64,000 nt of DNA from NCBI RefSeq assembly GCF_900108315.1, contig NZ_FNVB01000014.1, forward strand, positions 1 through 64,000, given 5' to 3'. This stretch comes from Saccharopolyspora kobensis (lineage in GTDB: Bacteria > Actinomycetota > Actinomycetes > Mycobacteriales > Pseudonocardiaceae). Positions within the stretch are counted from its first letter, which is position 1; every line of letters starts with the position of its first letter. Made by a program: the position numbers and the translations under genes. Shown here in pieces: positions 8,680 through 17,354 of the stretch. The notes under the pieces are model-generated. The model was not told the DNA's origin, ran no database searches, and saw only the letters and a program-made list of their open reading frames with translations.

Positions 8680-9243
8680 ATGCACGATCTGACCCCCGCC
8701 GCCGACCGGCTGGCCGGACTGCTGACCGGCGTCACCGACGCACAGCTCACCGCGCCGACCCCGTGCTCGGAGTACACCGCCGGCGATCTGATCGACCACA
8801 TCAGCGGGCTGAGCATCGCCTTCACCGCCGCCGCGGTGAAGGACTTCTCGCTCACCGCGCAGGGCCCCTCCGGTGACGCTTCCCGGCTGCCCGCCGACTG
8901 GCGGACCCGCGTCCCCGAGCAGCTGAGCGCGCTGGCGAGGGCCTGGGAGGACCCGGCGGCCTGGGGCGGGATGACGCAGGCCGGTGGCCTGGAGCTGCCC
9001 GGCCCGGTGGCCGGTCTGATCGCGCTGGACGAACTCGTGGTGCACGGCTGGGACCTCGCGAAGGCGACCGGGCAGCCGTTCGACTGCGACGCGGAATCCC
9101 TGGCCGCGTGCCTGGAGTTCGTCGGCCCGGCCGCCGGATCCGAGGAAGGCCCGTTCGACCCACCGGTCGAGGTCTCCCCGGACGCCCCGCCGCTGGACCG
9201 GCTCATCGGGCTGACCGGCCGGGACCCGGGCTGGCGGCCCTGA
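8680..9243 (+). CDS. TIGR03086-family protein (mycothiol-dependent maleylpyruvate isomerase-like, DinB fold)
   Basis: 187 aa from ATG 8680 with a GGAG Shine-Dalgarno 5 nt upstream. The pattern TPCSEYTAGDLIDHI near the N-terminus and DELVVHGWDLAKATGQ near residue 120 are the metal-ligand regions of the TIGR03086/MDMPI branch of the DinB superfamily, in which three histidines bind a divalent metal and mycothiol can be a cofactor. The first histidine (DHI) and the HGWD histidine are seen. It probably modifies or isomerises a small molecule, but the substrate cannot be read from sequence. It converges with the Zn-dehydrogenase gene 6 bp away. Confidence 0.85.
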   Translation: MHDLTPAADRLAGLLTGVTDAQLTAPTPCSEYTAGDLIDHISGLSIAFTAAAVKDFSLTAQGPSGDASRLPADWRTRVPEQLSALARAWEDPAAWGGMTQAGGLELPGPVAGLIALDELVVHGWDLAKATGQPFDCDAESLAACLEFVGPAAGSEEGPFDPPVEVSPDAPPLDRLIGLTGRDPGWRP

Positions 9244-9249
9244 CCGCTC

Positions 9250-10359
9250 TCAGGGCAGGCGCGGGTCGATCACGGCCTTGATCTTGCCCTGGTTGGCCAT
9301 CGCGGCCAGCGCCTTGGACGCCCCGCCCAGGCCGACCGGTTCGCTGAACAGCTCGTCCCAGGGCATCCGGTCGGCGAAGGTGCGGAAGAACTCCACCGCC
9401 CGGTGGTAGTCGGAGATGTCGCCGTTGAGCGAGCCGCGCACGGTCAGCTCCTTGCCCATCACCTCGCCCAGCGGCACCGGGGTGGGCTTGGAGCCGGTCG
9501 AGCCCACCACCACGATCGTGCCCTGCTGGGCCGCCATGCCCACCGCTTCGGCGCCAACGGTGTCGGCACCGGCGAAGTCGAACACGTAGTCCGCGCCGCG
9601 ACCGCCGGTGCGCTCCCGCACCGTCGCGATCCGGCCCACCGGCTTGCGGCTCAGCGGCACCGTCACGTCGGCGCCGAAGCGGGTCGCGGTCGCCAGCCGG
9701 TCGTCGGGACCGCCGATGGTGATCACCTGCGCGGCACCGGCGATCCGCGCGGCCGCCGTGGCGAAGATGCCCAGCGCGCCCGCGCCCTGCACCACCACGG
9801 TCGAGCCGGGACGGATGCCGCCCGCCCGGTCGAACGCGCGCAGCACGGTCTTGCCCGCGCAGCCCGACATCGCCGCCCAGGTGTCCGGCACCTCGTCGGG
9901 CAGCAGGAGCTTGGCCGCGCCGGGGGTGACGTAGCAGAGCTGGGTCAAACCGCCGGTCGCGTAGGGGCTTTGGTCGGCGCGCTGGCGGAATCCGTAGCCG
10001 CGGTCGGTGCACGCCACCGGTTCGCGCAGGACGGTGCAGCCGTAGCAGCGGCCGCACACCGATTCCGACCAGCCGATGCGGGCGCCCGGCTCGATCGGCC
10101 TGCCCAGCGCGTCCGATGTGGACTCGCCCACCGCGACGACCTCGCCGACCATCTCGTGGCCCAGGATCACCGGCAGCATCCCGGGGAAGGTCATCCGCCC
10201 CTGCCACAGGTGCACGTCGGTGCCGCACAGCGTGGCGCAGGTGATCCGCACCAGCGCCGCACCGGGTTCGACCTCGGCGGGCAGGGGGACCTCCTGCAGG
10301 GCCAGCGGCTGCACGTGCCCGGTGAGCACGGCCGCCGCGGTCGTCGTCGGAAGCGTCAT
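9250..10359 (-). CDS. Zinc-binding alcohol dehydrogenase (MDR family)
   Basis: 369 aa. The GroES-like N-terminal domain carries LCGTDVHLW (catalytic zinc Cys), GHEMVGEVVAVG and a four-cysteine structural zinc loop CGRCYGC ... C. The Rossmann domain has QGAGALGIF at about residue 180-190 and IGGPD at the nucleotide-binding strand. The ATG at 10359 is preferred over upstream in-frame codons because GAAGGGG lies 7 nt before it. It should oxidise an alcohol or reduce a ketone with NAD(P). It is the first unit of the putative TetR regulon: operator-like site 10400-10413 lies about 40 bp upstream of the start. Confidence 0.9.
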   Translation of the reverse strand: MTLPTTTAAAVLTGHVQPLALQEVPLPAEVEPGAALVRITCATLCGTDVHLWQGRMTFPGMLPVILGHEMVGEVVAVGESTSDALGRPIEPGARIGWSESVCGRCYGCTVLREPVACTDRGYGFRQRADQSPYATGGLTQLCYVTPGAAKLLLPDEVPDTWAAMSGCAGKTVLRAFDRAGGIRPGSTVVVQGAGALGIFATAAARIAGAAQVITIGGPDDRLATATRFGADVTVPLSRKPVGRIATVRERTGGRGADYVFDFAGADTVGAEAVGMAAQQGTIVVVGSTGSKPTPVPLGEVMGKELTVRGSLNGDISDYHRAVEFFRTFADRMPWDELFSEPVGLGGASKALAAMANQGKIKAVIDPRLP

Positions 10360-10399
10360 CGCCAACCCCTTCTCGCGGAACACCACGAACGATCATCAG

Positions 10400-10413
10400 A
10401 CTACGAACGGAGA
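10400..10413. promoter_or_regulatory. Candidate TetR operator, site 1 (degenerate)
   Basis: ACTACGAACGGAGA matches the shared core TCTACGACTGTAGA at 10 of 14 positions and is followed by CGGAAAAG, echoing the CTAAAAAG that follows the best sites. It is the weakest member and lies about 40 bp upstream of the Zn-dehydrogenase start. Confidence 0.4.
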
Positions 10414-10446
10414 CGGAAAAGTCGCGCCTGGCAACAACTCGACAGC

Positions 10447-11187
10447 TCAGCCGAGCAGCTGGCCGCCGTCGACCTGCAGGCTCGCGCCGGTGATGTGCCG
10501 GGCCTGCGGGGAGGCGAGGAACACCACGGCCGGGACCACGTCGGCGACCTCGGCGATCCGGGCCAGCGGGATCCGCTGCTCCCACGCGGCGCGGGCGGCG
10601 GCGTCGGCGGTGAGCCCGGCGGTCATCGGCGTGCGCACCGGGCCGGGCGCCACCGCGTTGACCCGGATTCCGCGCGGTGCCAGCTCGATCGCGGCCGACC
10701 TGGTCAGCGCCTCGACAGCGGCCTTGCTCGCCTCGTAGTGCCCGAGACCCGGTGTGGGCTGCCGCGCGCCGATCGAGGTGATGTTCACGATCGCGCCGCC
10801 CTCGCCGCGTTCGGCCATCCTCGCACCGACCGCCCTGGTCATCAGGAAGGTTCCGCGCAGGTTCACCCGGAAGCACGTGTCGAAGGCGGCGATGTCCAGC
10901 TCCACCAGCGGACCGCCGCCCGCGGTGAGCCCGGCGTTGTTGACCAGCACGTCCACCGCGCCGATCCGGTCGTGCACCTGGCTCACCGCCGCCTCCACCG
11001 CGGCGGCGTCGGAGATGTCCAACGCCACCCACTCCGCGCCGAGCTCGGCCGCCGCCGCTTCGGCCGCACCGGCCGAGATGTCGGCGACCACCACGCGATC
11101 GCCGCCCGCCGCGAAGGATTCCGCGACGCCGCGGCCGATTCCGCTGCCGCCTCCGGTCACCAGCACCACTCGGGACAGCTCGCCCAT
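10447..11187 (-). CDS. Short-chain dehydrogenase/reductase
   Basis: 246 aa classical SDR: nucleotide motif TGGGSGIGRG at residues 11-20, NNAG, and the catalytic Ser-x12-Tyr-x3-Lys (SIGARQPTPGLGHYEASK). The C-terminus VDGGQLLG is typical. The Asp in VVADIS after the second strand favours NAD over NADP. The substrate is unknown, but its place in the putative TetR regulon, divergent from an aldo/keto reductase across an operator-like palindrome at 11244-11257, suggests it acts in the same catabolic route. A TATAAT-like -10 for this gene (11242-11247, minus strand) overlaps that operator. Confidence 0.92.
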   Translation of the reverse strand: MGELSRVVLVTGGGSGIGRGVAESFAAGGDRVVVADISAGAAEAAAAELGAEWVALDISDAAAVEAAVSQVHDRIGAVDVLVNNAGLTAGGGPLVELDIAAFDTCFRVNLRGTFLMTRAVGARMAERGEGGAIVNITSIGARQPTPGLGHYEASKAAVEALTRSAAIELAPRGIRVNAVAPGPVRTPMTAGLTADAAARAAWEQRIPLARIAEVADVVPAVVFLASPQARHITGASLQVDGGQLLG

Positions 11188-11243
11188 CGCAGACCACCCT
11201 CGATTCGGCGCGACACCTGCCGCGCATCCGGATCACGTTTTAT

Positions 11244-11257
11244 TATACGACCGTAGA
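11244..11257. promoter_or_regulatory. Candidate TetR operator, site 2, in divergent promoter
   Basis: TATACGACCGTAGA lies between the divergent SDR and aldo/keto reductase genes and overlaps a perfect minus-strand TATAAT (11242-11247). Continuing with CTAAAAAGCC, it shares about 20 positions with the site at 12983. Occupancy here would block the SDR promoter and could affect both directions. Confidence 0.65.
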
Positions 11258-11287
11258 CTAAAAAGCCGTTGCGATGAAGGGAGAATC

Positions 11288-12253
11288 GTGGACGAACGGA
11301 GCAGATCCACGATCCGGCAGCTCGGCCCGGGCGGAGTGCGGACCTCGGTGTTCGGCCTCGGCTCCTGGAACACCTGGGACCGGATGGACTTCGCCGACGC
11401 GGTCGCGCTGATCTCGACCGCGATCGAGCGGGGCGTGACGCTGTTCGACGTCGCGCACTACAACATGGGCCCGCACGCCGAGCAGGCCCGCACCGACATC
11501 ATCTTCGGCGAAGCCGTCCGCGCGGCGGGCATCGAACGGCACCGCTACCAGCTGTGCGGGAAGCTGTGGCTGTGGGAGTACCCGCGCACCGGTTTCGAGG
11601 AGCAGCTGACCACTTCCCTGGACCGGGTCGGCGTGGCGCGCCTGGACACCGCGGTCGTCGGCGACTACCTGGAGAAGCCGGACGTGCGGCAGATCGTGCT
11701 GGACGTCAACGAGCAGATCCGCGCGGGCCGGATCGGCAGCTGGGGCGTGAACAACTGGATCGCCAAGGACCTGACGTCCGCAGTGGACTTCGCCGCGCGG
11801 GAGGGCCTGGTACCGCCGTGCTTCGCACAGCTGAAGTACAGCATCGTCCGCCGTTCGATGGCCGAGGGCGGCCCGTACGGCGAGCACTTCCGCAACGGCA
11901 CCCTCGCCCTGCAGGCCTCGGACGTCTTCGAAGGCGGCATCCTGGCCGGCCGCAAGCACCCGCAGCGCAAGATCGGCGCCGACCCGGGCAACATCCGCGA
12001 GCAGATCCGCGCTGCGGCCGACGACGTCGCGGCCGCAGCGGCCGAGTTCGGCGCCACCGCGGCGCAGGCCGCGATCGCGTTCTGCCTGGAGCACCCGGCG
12101 GTGGCCAACGTGCTGTTCGGCGTGAGCCGCGCGGAGCAGCTGGCGGACAACCTGGCCGCCCTGCGCCTGTGGCAGGTGCACGGGGCCCAGCTCCGCGCGG
12201 CAGTGGAACACCTCTGGCTCGACCGGGAGCTCAGCCCCGACGGAACCTGGTGA
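11288..12253 (+). CDS. Aldo/keto reductase-fold protein lacking the catalytic histidine (paralog 1)
   Basis: 321 aa from GTG 11288 with GAAGGGAG upstream. The AKR barrel pattern is clear: LGLGSW-like start, LFDVAHYNMG, GKLW, GSWGVNNW, and GVSRAEQLADNL near the C-terminal NADP site. Of the canonical tetrad, Asp54, Tyr58 and Lys92 align, but Asp-Tyr spacing is four rather than the usual five, and the histidine of the DLxxxH strand is replaced by Gly125-Asp126 (VVGDYL). The gene at 21807-22766 has the same changes, so this is a subfamily trait and not a random mutation. Activity may therefore differ from a standard carbonyl reductase. It is divergent from the SDR gene. Confidence 0.85.
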   Translation: MDERSRSTIRQLGPGGVRTSVFGLGSWNTWDRMDFADAVALISTAIERGVTLFDVAHYNMGPHAEQARTDIIFGEAVRAAGIERHRYQLCGKLWLWEYPRTGFEEQLTTSLDRVGVARLDTAVVGDYLEKPDVRQIVLDVNEQIRAGRIGSWGVNNWIAKDLTSAVDFAAREGLVPPCFAQLKYSIVRRSMAEGGPYGEHFRNGTLALQASDVFEGGILAGRKHPQRKIGADPGNIREQIRAAADDVAAAAAEFGATAAQAAIAFCLEHPAVANVLFGVSRAEQLADNLAALRLWQVHGAQLRAAVEHLWLDRELSPDGTW

Positions 12254-12982
12254 TCAGCGGAGGAACTCCACCGCCGCAGCCCGGAACTCATCACCGGCGA
12301 GCGCACCGAGGTGATCCCCGGGAACCCGCAGCACCGCGCCCTGCGGCAGGTGCCCGGCGAGCTCGTCGATGCCCTGCGACATGGGATCGTCCACTCCCCC
12401 GACCAGCAGCGCGGGAACCCCGGGCGGGGCGGCCGCGGGGTCGAACGGTTCGCTCGCCAGGCCTTCCACCAGCGACAGCAGCGATTCGGTGTCCCGTCCG
12501 GGCGCGCTCGCCATGCCCAGGACCATGCCGGTGAGCTGATCGGCGGGCCGGTCGCCGCCCCGCGCCGCGGCGCGAGCGGCGGCGACGTCCACCGCCGCGA
12601 ACGGCTCCACCGGGCTCAGCCCGCCGAGCACCAGCCGGCGGACCGGAACCCGGCTCACCGCAACGAGATCCCACGCCAACCTCGCTCCGAGGGAGTAGCC
12701 GACCACGTCGACGGAATCCGCACCAGCGGCTCGCAGCGCCTCGTCGAGCTTCTCCAGCACCCGACCGGTGGTGGCCTCGGCAGCGGAGCCGACGCGCGGG
12801 CTCTCGCCGTGCCCGGGCAGGTCGACCACCAGCGTTTCGCGTCCGGCGGCGGCCAGCGGCCGGGCCCACCGATCGGCAGGCCAGTCCTGCGCGCCGCTGG
12901 AGGCGAAGCCGTGGATCAGCACGACGGCGGGGCCGGTGACCTCGTCCGGAGTGGTGCGGGCGATGGCTAGATCAATCGTCAT
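12254..12982 (-). CDS. Alpha/beta hydrolase
   Basis: 242 aa. Oxyanion motif LIHGFASSG near residue 27, nucleophile elbow GYSLG, acid in GGVDDP and catalytic histidine in PGDHLGA complete an alpha/beta hydrolase triad. No signal peptide is seen. The only good start is ATG 12982, which directly abuts the operator-like palindrome at 12983-12996 and lacks a Shine-Dalgarno, so the message may be leaderless. The frame remains open for ten codons upstream without a better start. It probably hydrolyses an ester or C-C bond in the pathway; the substrate is unknown. It converges with the reductase gene, with no gap between stops. Confidence 0.87.
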   Translation of the reverse strand: MTIDLAIARTTPDEVTGPAVVLIHGFASSGAQDWPADRWARPLAAAGRETLVVDLPGHGESPRVGSAAEATTGRVLEKLDEALRAAGADSVDVVGYSLGARLAWDLVAVSRVPVRRLVLGGLSPVEPFAAVDVAAARAAARGGDRPADQLTGMVLGMASAPGRDTESLLSLVEGLASEPFDPAAAPPGVPALLVGGVDDPMSQGIDELAGHLPQGAVLRVPGDHLGALAGDEFRAAAVEFLR

Positions 12983-12996
12983 TCTACGACTGTAGA
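12983..12996. promoter_or_regulatory. Candidate TetR operator, site 3 (best palindrome)
   Basis: TCTACGACTGTAGA has perfect 5-bp arms (TCTAC/GTAGA) around a 4-bp centre and is followed by CCAAAAAGCC as at site 2. It abuts the hydrolase start codon. Confidence 0.65.
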
Positions 12997-13021
12997 CCAA
13001 AAAGCCCCGCACTTCTCCCGA

Positions 13022-13055
13022 AAAGCCCGCCCGGCGCAGTGCCGGTGCGGGCTTT
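13022..13055 (-). terminator. Rho-independent terminator after the TetR gene
   Basis: Inverted repeat AAAGCCCGC ... GCGGGCTTT with an inner CGGC/GCCG stem. Read on the minus strand it ends in a short T run, the form of an intrinsic terminator for the tetR/ABC transcript, which stops at 13085. Confidence 0.7.
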
Positions 13056-13084
13056 GCGAACAGGGTGCGGGTCCCGCTCGGGGT

Positions 13085-13678
13085 TCAGTCGGCGATGTGG
13101 CGCAGGAGGCGGTCCACGTAGGCCCGGTACTCCGGGATCAGGGCACCGTCGGGGAACATCAGGCAGGTCACGTTCGCCCCTATGGACACCCCGATGACCT
13201 CGCCCGCCACCGCCGTCACCGCCGGGTCGTCCGGCGCTTCGCCCTTGCCGCGGGCCGCGGCGATGCGCTCCGCCAGCTGGGCCCGCCAGGTCCGCAGGTG
13301 CTCGCGGTACAGCTCCGCCAGCTCCTCGTTGGCCACCGAGTGCTCCCACAGCGCCAGCAGGATTCGCGCCGAGTCGATCCGGTACTGGTCGAGCGGCAGC
13401 GCCGCCTCCACGTAGTGGCGCAGCGCCGCTTCCGCGTCCTCGGGTTCCGGGCGCTGCTCGCCGGAGCGCTCGTTCATCTCGGCCAGCACGCTCTGGAAGG
13501 TGGCCGCGATGATGCTGTCCTTGCTCGGGAAGTACCGCTTGAGCGCACCGTTGGCGTACCCCGCCGCCGCGACGATGCTGCGCATGGTCGCGGCCTCGAA
13601 CCCGCCCTCGATGATGAGCTGCTTGGCGACCTCGACGATCTCCCTGCGTCGCTGGTCGTGATCGATGATCTTCGGCAT
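13085..13678 (-). CDS. TetR-family regulator, probable controller of the catabolic island
   Basis: 197 aa. The N-terminal helix-turn-helix is clear: RRREIVEVAKQLIIEGGF, then MRSIVAAAGYANGALKRYFPSKDSI (about residues 10-56). The rest is a helical ligand-binding domain of the BetI/AcrR type. It lies 5 bp downstream of the ABC ATPase gene, so it is probably expressed with the importer. Being encoded among genes that share a palindromic upstream element, it is the best candidate to bind that element, sensing the imported compound or a product; this link is inference. No separate operator is visible directly before the gene. Confidence 0.9.
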   Translation of the reverse strand: MPKIIDHDQRRREIVEVAKQLIIEGGFEAATMRSIVAAAGYANGALKRYFPSKDSIIAATFQSVLAEMNERSGEQRPEPEDAEAALRHYVEAALPLDQYRIDSARILLALWEHSVANEELAELYREHLRTWRAQLAERIAAARGKGEAPDDPAVTAVAGEVIGVSIGANVTCLMFPDGALIPEYRAYVDRLLRHIAD

Positions 13679-13683
13679 GGCCC

Positions 13684-14637
13684 CTACGTTGTGCTCGACT
13701 CGCCCGGGCTGCGCAGCCGGAGCCACGCTCGCCTGCGCTCGGCCTGCCGGGCCGGATCGGCGACCGGGGACGCGAGCAGCAGTCGACGCGTGTACGGGTG
13801 CGCCGGGCTGCGCGTGATCGTCTCGTTCGCCCCCGACTCGACGATTCGCCCACCGTACATCACCGAAACCCGGTGGCAGACGCGGCGCACCACACCCAGG
13901 TCGTGCGAGATGAACAGGTAGGACACGCCGGTCTCGCGCTGGATGTCGATGAACAGGTCGACCACGGCCGCCTGGGTGGTCAGGTCCAGCGCGCTGACCG
14001 GCTCGTCGCAGATGATCAGCCGCGGCTTGCGCACCAGCGCCCGGGCGATGGCGATGCGCTGCCGCTGCCCTCCGGAGAACTCGCCGGGGTAGCGGGCGGC
14101 GGCGTCCGCGGGCAGCCGCACCTGGTCGAGCATCTCGGCGACCGCGGCGCGAGCGGTCTCCCGGTCGGTTCCGGCCGCCCGCAGCGGCTCGGCCACCGCC
14201 TGGCCGACCGTCATCGCCGGGTCCAGCGAGCCGTAGGGGTCCTGGAAGACCACCTGCACGTCGGCGGCCAGCCGGCGCCGGTCGGCTCCGCTCGCGCGCG
14301 TGATGTCGCGCCCGTCGATGCGGATCGAACCCGAGGACACCAGGCTCAGGCCCAGGATCGCCTTGCCCAGCGTGGACTTGCCCGAACCGCTCTCGCCGAC
14401 CAACCCCACGCACTCCCCCGCCCCGATGCTCAGCGACACCCCGTGCAGCGCGCGGAAGGTGCTCCGCCCCCGGCGGTAGTCCACCACCAGATCAGCCACG
14501 TCCAGGATCGGTGCCGCCTCTCCGCGATTCACAGTGGTGGTCACGTCGGGCGTCGATCCCGCGTTTTGCGGCTTCTCGTGGCTGGGTTGCAGCACGGTCC
14601 TCTGAGATGCTGTTTCGCAGGGCTCGGGACTTTTCAT
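13684..14637 (-). CDS. ABC transporter ATP-binding protein, OppF/DppF type
   Basis: 317 aa with Walker A GESGSGKST, the Q-loop in VVFQDPYGSLDP, signature FSGGQRQR, Walker B LIICDEPVSALD and switch His in ISHDLG. The C-terminal SPAHPYTRRLLLA is the oligopeptide-transporter extension. The start ATG at 14637 overlaps the stop of the upstream gene as ATGA, which supports this start despite an unusual 40-residue N-terminal extension. It provides the second ATPase of the peptide-type importer encoded at 13684-19031. Confidence 0.93.
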   Translation of the reverse strand: MKSPEPCETASQRTVLQPSHEKPQNAGSTPDVTTTVNRGEAAPILDVADLVVDYRRGRSTFRALHGVSLSIGAGECVGLVGESGSGKSTLGKAILGLSLVSSGSIRIDGRDITRASGADRRRLAADVQVVFQDPYGSLDPAMTVGQAVAEPLRAAGTDRETARAAVAEMLDQVRLPADAAARYPGEFSGGQRQRIAIARALVRKPRLIICDEPVSALDLTTQAAVVDLFIDIQRETGVSYLFISHDLGVVRRVCHRVSVMYGGRIVESGANETITRSPAHPYTRRLLLASPVADPARQAERRRAWLRLRSPGESSTT

Positions 14638-16388
14638 GCGCGCACCGTCCGTCCGAGTCGGTCCTGAGCCGCGTCGAGGTCGGCGCGGGTTTCGGCGTCT
14701 TCCTGGGACGCCCGGATGAGTTCGGCGGTGTAGGGGTCGGCGGGTTCGGCGAAGATCCGCCCGACCGGGCCGGTTTCGACGATCGCGCCGTCCTTCATCA
14801 CCACCACGCGGTCGCAGATGTCGGCGACCACGCCGAAGTTGTGCGTGACGATCACCATCGCCATGCCGTGCTCGGCCTGCAGTTCCCGCAGCAGTTCCAG
14901 GACCTCGGCCTGCACCGTCACGTCGAGCGCGGTGGTCGGCTCGTCGGCGACGAGCAGGCCGGGACGCCCCGCGACGGCTCCGGCGATGAGCACGCGCTGC
15001 GCCATCCCACCGGAGATCTGGTGCGGGTAGCTGGCCAGCAGCCGGTCGGGTTCGGCGATGCCCACCCGCTGCAGGATCTCGCGGGCGCGCTCCCGCGCCT
15101 GTGCCCTGCCGAGGCCGTGCACCGCGCGCAGCGGCTCGACCAGCTGGTATCCGATCGTGTAGCAGGGATCGAGGTTGCTCATCGGCTCTTGCGGCACGTA
15201 GCCGATCTCGGTGCCCAGCAGCGCGTGCCGCTTGCCGCGCGGCAGGCCGCCGACCTCCCGGCCGCCGATCCGGATGCTGTCGGCCGTGCTGCGCGCGGCG
15301 GCGGGCAGCAGGTCCAGCGCGGCGAACACGGTCTGCGACTTGCCCGAGCCGGATTCCCCGACGATGCCCAGCACTTCACCGGGCGCGACGTCGAGCGAGA
15401 TCCCGTGCACCACCTGCTTCCCGCTCGTTCCGGACCGGTAGGAGACGCGGAGGTTCTCGATCCGCAGCGCCGCCCGCTCCGGCGGGTGCACCAGCGAACC
15501 CGTGGCCGGGTGGTCGGGCCCGGCCGGGTCGTGGCGACCGGGTTCGCCGGTCCGCACGCTCACCAGGTCGGCGAGCGTCGAGCCCATGAACGCCAGTGCC
15601 GCGATGGTCACGCCGAGCGCGGCCGATGGCCACAGCAGGATCAACGGGTGGTTGAGCATGGTGCGGAAGCCGTCGTTCATCATCTGGCCCCAGCTGGGCG
15701 TCGACGCGGCGCCCACGCCGAGGAACTGGAGTCCGGTCTGCATCCCCATCGCGATGCCCGCGGTGAGCGCGGTCTGGATGATGATCGGCGCTCGCACCGC
15801 TCGCAGCACGTGGCTGCGCAGTACCTGGGCGTTGGTCAGGCCCGCGACGCGGGCGGCGTCGATGTAGGGCTCCTTGCGCACGGCCAGCGCTCGGGAGCGC
15901 GAGATGCGGAAGTAGCCGGGTGCCATGAACACGCCGATCGTCACCATCAGCACGGTGAAGTTCGAGCCGGTGCCCGCGGCGACGATGAGCAGCACCACCA
16001 TGCCGGGCACCGACTGCACCGCGTCGCTGATCCACGAGCCGATCCGGTCCACCCGCCCGCCGAGGTAACCGGCCGCGACACCGCCCGGCACGCCGAGCGC
16101 GATCCCGGTCAGGCACGCGACAGCAGCGCCGTAGACGGTGGTGCGCGCACCGTGGAGCAGCCGGCTGAAGATGTCGCGCCCGGTGGAGTCGCCGCCCATC
16201 AGGTGCCCTGGGCCGGGCGGCGCTTGCGCCAGCGTGAAGTCGACGTAGTTCGGGTCGTGCGGTGCGATCAGCGGCGCCAGCAGACCGGCGAGCACCACCA
16301 GCAGGAACACCACCAGGGCCAGGACACCGGCGGGGCGGCGCAGGTAGCGCCGCCAGAGGCCGCGGTCGGCCTGCGCGGTTGCGGTCAC
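14634..16388 (-). CDS. Fused ABC permease (DppC-like) and ATPase (DppD-like)
   Basis: 584 aa. Residues 1-280 are a DppC-type permease: first membrane segment VLALVVFLLVVLAGLLAPLI, then GGDSTGRDIFSRLL and five more segments including the EAA-like loop VRKEPYIDAARVAGLTNAQVL. Residues about 310-584 are a DppD-type ATPase: GESGSGKSQ (Walker A with Gln after Ser), ISGGMAQRV, LLVADEPTTALD and VTHNFGV, ending in the oligopeptide extension DPYTAELI. Fusion of permease and ATPase is known in actinobacterial dipeptide/nickel transporters. Both ends overlap neighbours by 4 bp (ATGA), so translation is coupled. Confidence 0.93.
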   Translation of the reverse strand: MTATAQADRGLWRRYLRRPAGVLALVVFLLVVLAGLLAPLIAPHDPNYVDFTLAQAPPGPGHLMGGDSTGRDIFSRLLHGARTTVYGAAVACLTGIALGVPGGVAAGYLGGRVDRIGSWISDAVQSVPGMVVLLIVAAGTGSNFTVLMVTIGVFMAPGYFRISRSRALAVRKEPYIDAARVAGLTNAQVLRSHVLRAVRAPIIIQTALTAGIAMGMQTGLQFLGVGAASTPSWGQMMNDGFRTMLNHPLILLWPSAALGVTIAALAFMGSTLADLVSVRTGEPGRHDPAGPDHPATGSLVHPPERAALRIENLRVSYRSGTSGKQVVHGISLDVAPGEVLGIVGESGSGKSQTVFAALDLLPAAARSTADSIRIGGREVGGLPRGKRHALLGTEIGYVPQEPMSNLDPCYTIGYQLVEPLRAVHGLGRAQARERAREILQRVGIAEPDRLLASYPHQISGGMAQRVLIAGAVAGRPGLLVADEPTTALDVTVQAEVLELLRELQAEHGMAMVIVTHNFGVVADICDRVVVMKDGAIVETGPVGRIFAEPADPYTAELIRASQEDAETRADLDAAQDRLGRTVRA

Positions 16389-17326
16389 TTCTCACGCACC
16401 TTCGGGTTGACCCACCCGAGCACGAGGTCGAGCAGGAAGTTGACGACGACCACGAACACGACGGTCACGGCGGTCAGCCCGAGCAGCGTCGGGATGTCGC
16501 CGATCTGCGAGGCCGACTGGGTGAGGCTGCCGATGCCCGGCAGGTTGAACACCACCTCGACGACCACGGCGCCGCCGAGCAGCCCGACGAACATCAGCGC
16601 CAGCACGGTCAGCGCCGCGGGCGATGCGTTGCGCAGCACGTGCAGCGCCACCCTGCGCTCGGGCAGGCCCCGGGCCCGCAGCGTGCGGACGAAGTCCTGC
16701 CCGCCGACCTCCAGCAGGCCGTTGCGCAGCTGCTCGGCGACCAGCACGATCGCGGTCAGCGACAACGACACCGCGGGCAGCGTGATCGAGCGCAGCCAGC
16801 CGAGCACCGACTCGTCCGGCGACACGTAGCCCACCGCGGGGAACCAGCGCAGCTGCACGGCGAACCAGAGCACCAGCACCAGGCTCACCCAGAAACCGGG
16901 CAGCGCGAACAGGACCACCGAGGCGAGCTTGAGGCACCGGTCCAGCAGCCCGCCCGGCCGCTGCCCGGCCACCGAGCCGATCACCAGCCCCAGCGCGGCG
17001 GCCAGGAAGGTGGCCGCGAGGACCACCGACAGCGTCACCGGCACGCGCAGCGCGATCTGCTCGGAGATCGGCTGGAAGCTGCGCCACGAGGTGCCGAAGT
17101 CGCCGCGGACGGCGTGCGAGGCCCAGTCCCAGAACTGCACCGGCAGCGGCCGGTCGAGCCCGAGCTGCTGGCGCAGCACCGCTTGTTGGGCCGGAGTGGC
17201 GTTGTTGCCGAGGAGCCCGGCCGTCGGGTCGCCGACCGCGAGGTGCGCCAGGAAGAACGAGCCGCAGGTGACCACGACCAGCAGGACGAGCCCGGACAGC
17301 AACCGCCGGACGGTGAACTTGAGCAT
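16385..17326 (-). CDS. ABC transporter permease, DppB-like
   Basis: 313 aa, starting MLKFTVRRLLSGLVLLVVV, the standard N-terminus of DppB/OppB permeases. It has six membrane segments, the loop with AQQAVLRQQLGLDRPLPVQFWDW between TM1 and TM2, and the cytoplasmic EAA-like motif FVRTLRARGLPERRVALHVLRNA that contacts the ATPases. It is the first membrane component of the importer. It is separated from the substrate-binding gene by 196 bp that contain a perfect 18-bp hairpin, which may lower expression relative to the binding protein. Confidence 0.93.
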   Translation of the reverse strand: MLKFTVRRLLSGLVLLVVVTCGSFFLAHLAVGDPTAGLLGNNATPAQQAVLRQQLGLDRPLPVQFWDWASHAVRGDFGTSWRSFQPISEQIALRVPVTLSVVLAATFLAAALGLVIGSVAGQRPGGLLDRCLKLASVVLFALPGFWVSLVLVLWFAVQLRWFPAVGYVSPDESVLGWLRSITLPAVSLSLTAIVLVAEQLRNGLLEVGGQDFVRTLRARGLPERRVALHVLRNASPAALTVLALMFVGLLGGAVVVEVVFNLPGIGSLTQSASQIGDIPTLLGLTAVTVVFVVVVNFLLDLVLGWVNPKVREK

Positions 17327-17354
17327 TGCGCACCCCTCTCGGATGAGTGAGCCT

